Source of the DNA: an uncultured Ruminococcus sp.
GTDB taxonomy: Bacteria; Bacillota; Clostridia; Oscillospirales; Ruminococcaceae
DNA length: 17,875 bases
Direction: 5' to 3'
NCBI GenBank assembly: GCA_946540705.1
Contig: CAMNJD010000395.1
Span: forward strand, 1 to 17,875
In this document: positions 12,095 to 17,875 of the stretch, piece after piece
Layout: each line of letters opens with the position of its first letter
Numbering within the stretch: position 1 is the stretch's first letter
Translations under genes and position numbers: made by a program
Notes under the pieces: model-generated
Told to the model about the DNA's origin: nothing
The model's database searches: none
What the model saw: only the letters and a program-made list of their open reading frames with translations

Positions 12095-15000
12095 TTACTG
12101 CTTCACGCAGGAAATCACGAAACCGTTGATGTTATCGCCGGAAACGACAGGCTGTGCGCCGACCGGGAATTTGATCTCCGTCGTTGCATCAAGCTGAGAA
12201 GCCGGTGCGTAATACATCTCGTAGTTCACGCCGCCGACCGTCACGGTCAGGTGCTCCTTCTCCCATGTTCTGCCGGAGAGCTTGGTCAGATACTCCTCGA
12301 GGGAGAGCTTGTTTTCCTTGATGTAGGCAGCATGCGGAACGCCGACATAGCGGAAGTGCCATGTATTGCCCTCCATGCCGGTGGATTCGGTCTTGTCATC
12401 GGGATACCGCACGATGAAGCCGTACTCGTGTGCATGATCTGCGAGCCATGCATAATTTCCGCTCGCCGAATAAGGCGTGTGCGTCTTGTTCGTTTCATCG
12501 AGGATCGCGAGGTCAAGGGACAGACCTGCGGTACGCTCCGGGATCGCGATGCCGTAAGGCACCTGTGCGGAGACTGCCGCAGCAGGCTGCTGTGTTGTCG
12601 AATAGATCATGACATTGCCCAGTCCGGTCGCTGCATAGAAATCGCTGAACCAGCGCACCAGATCCTGCGACATGCTGCTGTCGATCTGAAGCTCGGTGTT
12701 GACCATACGGACATGCTGAAGACCGATCGAGCCGATCGTGACCAAATTCGGCGTGGCGGTCTGCTGATGATCCGCGTTGATCAGGATCGCACTGCCGCGG
12801 TGCATTTCAGCATTGGCAACTGCGGTCGTTTCGCTCTCTCTGTTCTCAACATCCGCACCGGGATCGTTCGCATCGCTGGTGGACTCATACGGAGAGGTGA
12901 AAATCTCAGTTGAAAGCGTTGTTGTGGTGGTTTCGATCACAGCACTGGTGCTCGTGACCTCCGCGATGCCGGTCACATCCGGCGTCATGGATTCCACCTC
13001 GGAGGAAACGCCGCTCTGGATATTCAGGCGGTTCTTGTCCTCACTCCAGCTTCCCCAGAGTCTGCGGACAAAGTCGATCGCGAAAATGCCGAGAATCACA
13101 AAGGTCAGAATCAGTGCGATCTTGCCGTAGTCGATCTTGCCGCCGAACATTCCGCCTGCATCCTCATCGGAGTCGCCGTCATCGTAGGCATCATCGACAT
13201 TCTCCCCGGATTCTTCTTCGTCCTCATCATAGAAATCATCGTCCAGGTCGCGGACAGCGGTTCTGCGGCGGAAGGGCTTGCGCAGGGAAATGCCCGAAAG
13301 GCCTCTGCGGCTGTTTTCTGCCTCATCCGTATCGTCATAACCGTCGTCGTATTCATCCTGATAATCGGGCTCGTCGTAGGACTCCTCCTCGTCATAGGAA
13401 GCATCGCCGCCGAAGATATCGGGCTCGTCATAGACCGGCTCCTGATAGCCTGCGGCCTCTGCCTTCTTCACATCCTCACTGTTCCAGACCTGTGTCCGCT
13501 GCTTTCTGCGGCTCAGCTCCTTGCGGTCAGCCGCCGCGGGCACGTAGTCTCTGGTATCATCCTCGGACTCCTCTGCTGCCGCTTCGGGCTCATCCGCGTC
13601 AAACGGATCGTCATAAACGTCATCAGACGGTTTCTCCGCGGGTTCATCCTCTGCGGATTCCTCAGTGAAGTCATCCCCGTCATCGGCAAATGCATCATCA
13701 TCATCCGCAAAGAGATCGTCCTCTGCATCATCCTCCGGCAGCGCCTCCTCAGCATCGCGTCCGTCCCCGTCGTCATAATCATCCTGTACAGCGCGGACTT
13801 TTTCAGGCTTGCGGCGCTTGACGGCCGGTGCGTCGTCCTCACTGTCCTCGTCGTCTGCATCGTCATCCTCATCGAAGTCCGGCATATCGGGCTCCGCATT
13901 CAGGCTGGCAAACAGCTTTTTGAAAGGCGCAGCGATCTTGGAAAAAATTGAGGTCTTCTTCGGTTCCTCTGCGGATTCATCCGCATCGTCAAATTCTTCC
14001 TCAGAATACTCCTCCTCGGCGTAATCCTCCTCAGAATACTCGTCCTCCGGGTACTCCTCCTCATCGAATTCATCCTCGGAATCATCATCCTCAGAATACT
14101 CGTCCTCGGAGTAATCGTCCTCGGAGTAATCGTCCTCGGGATACGCTTCCCCGTCGGCGAATTCTTCATCATCCGTGAAGTCATCCCCGTCAGAGATTTC
14201 CTCCTCAGCGGACGCATCCTCCTCGTCAAGGATCTCGCTGTATTCCTCCTGTGCATCCTCCTCACCGTCGAGGAAATCTGCATCGGTATCGTATTCCTCA
14301 TCTGCTGCGTCATCCGCATCTTCGGCGATCGCGGCATCGTCCTCCGCAGCCTCCGCAGTCTCGCCGGCCGGCGCAGCAGTCTCATCGTCCTCATCGAAAT
14401 CATCAAAGATGAAGTCGAATTCATCCGCATCGTCCGGAACGGGCAGATTCTTTCTGCGGGTATCCTCTGCCTCCGGCGCGCTGCCGCGATTCTTTCTCGT
14501 GTTCTCCGGTTCACCGGAACCGGGGTGATTGCTATGCCTGTTTCTGCTCATTTTGTTTTCTGTATCCTCCGATTCTCGTGTTTCATTGGTGTTTGTCTCC
14601 GCTTTTCGGATTTCCGGATTCCGCTCAGTGCGGAGCGGCAATGCCTTCTGCTGCGGCACATCCTCCTGATCCTTCATTTCCAGGAGTCCGGAAACGCTGT
14701 CCGTCATGGCACGGCGGATCTGCTTCAGCACAGCCGGAGACGGATCGTGCGGGTCAGTCTCCGGAATGTCAAACGGTGCGCCGTAGCGGACGGAAATATG
14801 GCTGCGGAAATGCAGCTTGCCCTCGAATGAAATCGCGACAGGAACGACCGGCACACCGGTCTGTGCTGCGATCAGCGCCGCACCGGTCTTGAAATGCCCC
14901 AGCTTTCCGTCCTTCGAGCGGGTTCCCTCCGGAAAAATCAGCGCATTCTCGCCATTTTGCAGGCGGAAGGCGATCTCCTCCAGTGCTGTGACATCGCCTG

Positions 15001-15268
15001 CACCGCGGTCCACTGCGACACCGCCGAGCTTTCGGAGCAGCCATCCGACCGGTCCGGACGAAAAGAGCTCCTGCTTGGCGAGGAAGCAGAACTGCGTATC
15101 GCGATTCTGGATTCCGATCAAAATCGGGTCGGCATTGCTGCGGTGATTGCTGACAAAGAGATATCCGCCCTCATCGGGAAGATACTCCGTGCCCTCCGCG
15201 TCGATCTTGTACCAGAGCGGCATCACAACGCGCATCACGAGCATTGCAAACTTGTAAAAACCGTTCAT
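12095..15268 (-). CDS. PlsC acyltransferase fused to acidic linker, membrane span and VanY-like domain, 1057 aa
   Basis: Residues 1-200 are a lysophosphatidic acid acyltransferase (PlsC), which makes phosphatidic acid at the inner membrane face: NHRSNADP with the HX4D catalytic pair (H42, D47), LGGVAVDRG (81-89), FPEGTRS (112-118) and VPVVPVAI (139-146). PlsC alone would be 200-240 residues. The same frame continues into a basic/polar joint, then about 430 residues extremely rich in Asp and Glu (about 276-700), presumably disordered, one membrane span (about 717-736), a Thr/Ser linker, and a peptidase M15B VanY-like D,D-carboxypeptidase domain (about 850-1003), which topology places outside the cell. 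In that domain the zinc His of SxHxxGxxxD is Arg912 (D919 kept) and the catalytic Glu of ExWH is Asn968 (H971 kept), so it is probably inactive. The ATG overlaps the cmk stop by 4 nt. An internal start at residue 240 is possible. Confidence 0.85.
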   Translation of the reverse strand: MNGFYKFAMLVMRVVMPLWYKIDAEGTEYLPDEGGYLFVSNHRSNADPILIGIQNRDTQFCFLAKQELFSSGPVGWLLRKLGGVAVDRGAGDVTALEEIAFRLQNGENALIFPEGTRSKDGKLGHFKTGAALIAAQTGVPVVPVAISFEGKLHFRSHISVRYGAPFDIPETDPHDPSPAVLKQIRRAMTDSVSGLLEMKDQEDVPQQKALPLRTERNPEIRKAETNTNETRESEDTENKMSRNRHSNHPGSGEPENTRKNRGSAPEAEDTRRKNLPVPDDADEFDFIFDDFDEDDETAAPAGETAEAAEDDAAIAEDADDAADEEYDTDADFLDGEEDAQEEYSEILDEEDASAEEEISDGDDFTDDEEFADGEAYPEDDYSEDDYSEDEYSEDDDSEDEFDEEEYPEDEYSEEDYAEEEYSEEEFDDADESAEEPKKTSIFSKIAAPFKKLFASLNAEPDMPDFDEDDDADDEDSEDDAPAVKRRKPEKVRAVQDDYDDGDGRDAEEALPEDDAEDDLFADDDDAFADDGDDFTEESAEDEPAEKPSDDVYDDPFDADEPEAAAEESEDDTRDYVPAAADRKELSRRKQRTQVWNSEDVKKAEAAGYQEPVYDEPDIFGGDASYDEEESYDEPDYQDEYDDGYDDTDEAENSRRGLSGISLRKPFRRRTAVRDLDDDFYDEDEEESGENVDDAYDDGDSDEDAGGMFGGKIDYGKIALILTFVILGIFAIDFVRRLWGSWSEDKNRLNIQSGVSSEVESMTPDVTGIAEVTSTSAVIETTTTTLSTEIFTSPYESTSDANDPGADVENRESETTAVANAEMHRGSAILINADHQQTATPNLVTIGSIGLQHVRMVNTELQIDSSMSQDLVRWFSDFYAATGLGNVMIYSTTQQPAAAVSAQVPYGIAIPERTAGLSLDLAILDETNKTHTPYSASGNYAWLADHAHEYGFIVRYPDDKTESTGMEGNTWHFRYVGVPHAAYIKENKLSLEEYLTKLSGRTWEKEHLTVTVGGVNYEMYYAPASQLDATTEIKFPVGAQPVVSGDNINGFVISCVKQ
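13992..14147 (-). repeat. Tandem acidic pentapeptide repeat in the fusion linker
   Basis: The minus-strand frame reads variants of D/E-D/E-Y-S-E repeatedly, about ten copies. At DNA level GATTACTCCGAGGAC appears as two exact adjacent 15-base units (14102-14116 and 14117-14131, read on the minus strand), with degenerate copies to the left. Units are multiples of three, so gain or loss by slippage would keep the frame and change linker length. Confidence 0.8.
14549..14570 (-). promoter_or_regulatory. Possible internal translation start in the fusion gene
   Basis: An in-frame ATG (14549-14551, residue 240, MSRNRHSNHPG) is preceded by GGAGG (14566-14570) at 14 bases, longer than usual. Initiation here would yield a separate 818-residue acidic-linker/membrane/VanY-like protein without the acyltransferase. 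It lies exactly at the joint between the PlsC part and the acidic part, which suggests a former gene boundary. Confidence 0.4.
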
Positions 15269-15936
15269 AGACCGAGCTTCTCCCCGCAAACACGGAGCAG
15301 CATCTGCTCAGACTGCTCCAGATCGGCGTCTGAGGTATCGACCGGCACCGCATCATCGGCCTGCCTGAGCGGCGCGATCTCGCGGTTCATGTCCTGTTCA
15401 TCTCTGCGGATGACATCAGCGAGCACAGATTCCATGGTCTGCGCGCCGGGCTGTTTTTCCTCGAGCTCGAGAAAGCGGCGGTATGCGCGCTTCTCGGCGG
15501 ACGCCGTCAGATAGATCTTCACATCGGCATCGGGCAGTACGACCGTACCGATATCCCGCCCGTCCATGACAACGGAATGCGTCTGTGCCAGTGTGCGCTG
15601 CAAATCGAGCAGAAATGCGCGCACGGCCGGAACAGCCGACACTCTGGACGCGGCCATCGAGACTTCAGAAGTACGGATCAGGCCGCTGACATCCTCGCCG
15701 TTTGCGAACACATGCTGTTCACCGCCGATATGCTCCATTGTCACGGTCAGTCCGGACAGCGCGTCCGTGATCTCCTCATCTGTCTGCGCATTCTGCCGCA
15801 GCATATAAAGTGCGATCGTTCTGTAGAGCGCACCTGTATCAATATACATACATCCCAGCCGCTGCGCGAGCCTGCGTGCGAGGGTGCTTTTTCCCGCGCC
15901 GGAGGGCCCGTCGATCGCGATATTGTAGTGTTGCAT
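15265..15936 (-). CDS. cmk: Cytidylate (CMP) kinase, 223 aa
   Basis: Phosphorylates CMP and dCMP with ATP in pyrimidine nucleotide salvage and synthesis; cytoplasmic. The Walker A loop is GPSGAGKS (10-17), followed by YIDTGALYR (31-39), DGRDIGT (125-131) with the CMP-contacting Arg/Asp, and the LID-region RRDEQDMNREIAPL (177-190). Length is typical of the monomeric bacterial enzyme. The start at 15934-15936 follows GGAGG at 8 bases. The stop overlaps the plsC start by 4 nt (ATGA), so the two are translationally coupled; cmk-plsC is a common neighbour pair in Clostridia, usually followed by ispH, which is not present here. Confidence 0.96.
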   Translation of the reverse strand: MQHYNIAIDGPSGAGKSTLARRLAQRLGCMYIDTGALYRTIALYMLRQNAQTDEEITDALSGLTVTMEHIGGEQHVFANGEDVSGLIRTSEVSMAASRVSAVPAVRAFLLDLQRTLAQTHSVVMDGRDIGTVVLPDADVKIYLTASAEKRAYRRFLELEEKQPGAQTMESVLADVIRRDEQDMNREIAPLRQADDAVPVDTSDADLEQSEQMLLRVCGEKLGL

Positions 15937-15975
15937 GCGTTATGCCTCCGCTGTAATATCTGATATTCCTGTTAT

Positions 15976-16004
15976 AGTATATCATATTTTCATCCATTTT
16001 TCAA
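15976..16004 (-). promoter_or_regulatory. Sigma-A promoter of the cmk-plsC operon
   Basis: Minus strand: TTGAAA (15999-16004), 17-base spacer, TATACT (15976-15981), in an AT-rich setting. The start near 15969 gives a leader of about 33 bases. Confidence 0.85.
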
Positions 16005-16109
16005 GTGCTTTCCTGTTTTTTTTGCAATTCTTTTTCAGAATTCACGCCGGCCGAAAAAAACAGCAGCTCCGCACCGGTATCCGCATACGGCGCTGCCCGT
16101 ATCTGCGCA

Positions 16110-16154
16110 AAATCGCCGCAGCCTCTCTGAGATGGGTTCAGAGAGGCTGCGGCG
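16110..16154 (-). terminator. Strong hairpin terminator after the anti-sigma gene
   Basis: A perfect 17-bp stem (16114-16130 against 16138-16154, loop GATGGGT) followed on the minus strand by ATTTTGCG. It lies 44 bases after the anti-sigma gene stop. The T-run is short but the stem is very stable. Confidence 0.75.
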
Positions 16155-16197
16155 TCCGTTTCGGTCGCTGAAAATCCCGTTTCCGGCGCCGGAGAGA

Positions 16198-17370
16198 TCA
16201 GACAAACCGAAATTCGGCCATATCTGCGATCTCCGCAAGCAGGGAATCAAGTGTCGGGAGCGGGCGGCGGATGTGAACATCATCAATCAGCATGCAGTTT
16301 TCAGTTTCCTCATACATCAGCACGCCGTTTTCATAGAATGTGTCGAAGTTTTCCTGCATCTTTCCGGTATTTGTGCTGCTCCAGACATAGGCATAGATAT
16401 CATAGTAGACTCCGAGATATTCCGCATATTTTTCCGGATTTCCCTGTATAACCTGCTTCGCGATGCCGTTCCAGTATAATTCTGTCTGAGCATATCCCTC
16501 CGCAATTTGCAGCGGTGTGACCGGATTGCCGGTATATTCGGAGGCAGCGCAGGCGCACTGAACCAGACCCGGATCCTGCCAGTCGATATTTTCGACCGGA
16601 TTTTCCCGCATCATATACTCATATTCGAGGTAGCCGTCGTGGTATTGTCCGCTGAACAGCATGCCTCCGTTCACATCGCCGAGCCTGAGCTGCTCCGCAC
16701 TGAACGGGACCAGTGCCTTCCCCTGCTCCCCGCTGTTTCTGAGCTCATAGACAAGCAGGATGCAGTAATAATCTGCATAGGTGAATCTGCCGTCCATGTC
16801 TATGTCTCCGATCTCATAGTCAGAGGGTTCCCGGATCACGGTATGCGGCGGAGCGGTGCCGGTCGTTGTGACCGTCGTGGTAGTAAAGGTCGGTGCGGAC
16901 TGTGTTTCCGACGTGTGTGCAGGTGCATCGGTCTGCTGTGTCCCGTTCTGCGGGACGGTCACAGCCGCGCCGCCGGGCGCTGCTCCGGTCTCCGCGGGCT
17001 TTTCGGTCACGGTCAGGGATGTTGTCTGCGTGACAGATGTCCCGGTCGTGACGGTCGTGGTCTCTGTCTGTTGTGTCATGGCCGTCGTGCCGGTCAGAGC
17101 GGCCGTCTGCTCCGTCACCTCGGACAGAAGCGAGCTGTTCTGCTCATTCGGCTGACTGCGCATCGTTTTCCGCTCCTTCGCAAAGCTGCCGATGCCGATC
17201 ACAACAGCCGCACATGCAGCAATGCTGCCCAGCAGGATCACTGCCGGAAGCGGAGAATGCCCGAATGTCCGGTCGGATACAGCCCTTTCCGTGCCGATGC
17301 CGTCCAGCATCCGATCGACCTCTGCTTCATCCATATCGCCGAGCACATCCAGAAAATCAATCGGTTTCAT
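16198..17370 (-). CDS. Transmembrane anti-sigma-like protein with dockerin-type domain, 390 aa
   Basis: Probably holds the upstream ECF sigma factor at the membrane. Residues 1-36 are a short acidic cytoplasmic segment (FLDVLGDMDEAEVDRMLDGI), 41-62 a membrane span, and 75-180 a Thr-rich extracellular linker. Residues 187-250 resemble a type I dockerin: the first calcium loop, DIDMDGRFTYAD (189-200), is a complete DxDxDG...D loop followed by a helix, while the second (GDVNGGMLFSGQYHD) is degenerate. Residues 255-390 are an unrecognised domain with many Tyr and Asp. Dockerins bind cohesins in cellulosome-type assemblies of Ruminococcus and Clostridium. The N-terminus is not a standard zinc-containing anti-sigma domain, so the anti-sigma role rests on the coupling: its ATG overlaps the sigma stop by 4 nt (ATGA) and AAGGAGG sits inside the end of the sigma gene. 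Confidence 0.85.
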   Translation of the reverse strand: MKPIDFLDVLGDMDEAEVDRMLDGIGTERAVSDRTFGHSPLPAVILLGSIAACAAVVIGIGSFAKERKTMRSQPNEQNSSLLSEVTEQTAALTGTTAMTQQTETTTVTTGTSVTQTTSLTVTEKPAETGAAPGGAAVTVPQNGTQQTDAPAHTSETQSAPTFTTTTVTTTGTAPPHTVIREPSDYEIGDIDMDGRFTYADYYCILLVYELRNSGEQGKALVPFSAEQLRLGDVNGGMLFSGQYHDGYLEYEYMMRENPVENIDWQDPGLVQCACAASEYTGNPVTPLQIAEGYAQTELYWNGIAKQVIQGNPEKYAEYLGVYYDIYAYVWSSTNTGKMQENFDTFYENGVLMYEETENCMLIDDVHIRRPLPTLDSLLAEIADMAEFRFV

Positions 17371-17875
17371 AATAAGCCCTCCTTCATCAGAAATTCCTTC
17401 AGCTTTTGTCTTGTCCGCAGCAGCGTCATCTTCACCTTGCTCTTGGTGATCTGCCCCGCCTCCGCGATCTCGCTCACCGGGCGCATCATCCAGTAGCGCT
17501 GCAAAAAGACCGATTGTGTCTCCTGCGGAAGTGTATGCAGAAAGCGCATGATCCCGTCGCGGAGCGTCCGCCGGTCAAGCTCCTGCTCGACCGATTCATC
17601 GGAAATCAGAATCTCCGCGAGCTCGTCGATCGCGGACGGCATCTGACTGCCGCCTCTGCGCTGTGCATGATCTGCGCGGTAGCGATTGATCGCAAGTCTG
17701 CGCACGATCGTCACCAGATAGGCGCGCATGCTCTCGGGCTGCACCGGCGGAACCGTGTTCCAGACCCGCATCAGTGCGTCATTGAAGCACTCCTCCGCGT
17801 CCTCGCGGCTGCCGAGAATGTCAAATGCGATGCTGCGGCAGAGTTTCCCGTATTCCGCATCCAGTGTCTTCAATC
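17367..17875 (-). CDS. ECF sigma factor (sigma-70 family), N-terminus outside the window
   Basis: Directs RNA polymerase to a dedicated promoter set, usually released by an external signal. Region 2 is visible in YGKLCRSIAFDILGSREDAEEC followed by DALMRVWNTVPP and YLVTIVRRLAINRYR. Region 4, with its helix-turn-helix, is LPQETQSVFLQRYW through ITKSKVKMTLLRTRQKLKEF. The frame is open to the window edge; a TTG at 17871-17873 could be read as a start, but ECF factors normally have about 20 residues before this point, so the gene is taken as cut. The spacer between regions 2 and 4 is typical. It overlaps the anti-sigma gene by 4 nt. Confidence 0.93.
   Translation of the reverse strand, partial: LKTLDAEYGKLCRSIAFDILGSREDAEECFNDALMRVWNTVPPVQPESMRAYLVTIVRRLAINRYRADHAQRRGGSQMPSAIDELAEILISDESVEQELDRRTLRDGIMRFLHTLPQETQSVFLQRYWMMRPVSEIAEAGQITKSKVKMTLLRTRQKLKEFLMKEGLL

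Noticed and set aside
13990..14150. CRISPR-like tandem repeat
   Set aside because: Units are 15 bases with no unique spacers and lie inside a coding frame as codon repeats.
13114..14530. Several Arg/His-rich or Met/Thr-rich frames opposite and alongside the acidic linker
   Set aside because: They arise from the repetitive GAT/GAG/TCC-rich linker DNA read in other frames; only the acidic frame connects two recognisable domains.

Overview
The window looks like chromosome of a Gram-positive gut or rumen bacterium of the Ruminococcus/Oscillospiraceae type. This is inferred from the dockerin-type calcium-loop domain on a membrane anti-sigma protein, the cmk-plsC gene order common in Clostridia, strong AGGAGG-type ribosome binding sites, consensus sigma-A promoters and a FeoA-FeoB fusion. 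I cannot name the species. The right two thirds is GC-rich housekeeping-like DNA. The first 5 kb is more AT-rich in places and looks accessory. I see no tRNA, rRNA, CRISPR array or intact mobile element.

Layout. 1-2362: a minus-strand cluster with a macro domain + C-terminal helical (probably HTH) protein, a von Willebrand factor A (VWA) protein and a small helical protein; a possible 39-residue ORF ends the cluster. The macro gene has a consensus promoter. The VWA gene has its own extended -10 inside a large inverted repeat. 2371-3700: a structured, possibly non-coding stretch between two terminators, a GNAT acetyltransferase with its own promoter, and a serine-recombinase remnant with two in-frame stops. 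3689-5290: a six-helix membrane protein whose promoter exists in two diverged copies 96 bp apart with a terminator hairpin between them, then about 0.6 kb with no convincing gene. 5330-6079: a plus-strand lipoprotein. 6120-8525: a three-gene minus-strand operon (SPL-family radical SAM protein, GNAT, class II aldolase) from a perfect consensus promoter. 8672-12048: plus-strand AGCS amino-acid:cation symporter, then a FeoA-FeoB ferrous iron transporter with a TTG start. 12095-16004: minus-strand cmk followed, with a 4-nt overlap, by a 1057-codon fusion of PlsC acyltransferase, a very acidic linker, a membrane span and a VanY-like domain that has lost two catalytic-site residues. 16198-17875: an ECF sigma factor (cut by the window edge) translationally coupled to a transmembrane anti-sigma-like protein with an extracellular dockerin-like domain.

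The observations most worth following are the PlsC/pseudo-VanY fusion, the dockerin-bearing anti-sigma protein, the inverted repeat that would hide the VWA ribosome binding site only in read-through transcripts, and the duplicated promoter separated by a terminator. The macro/VWA cluster is the best candidate for an undescribed functional module, but its role is inference only.
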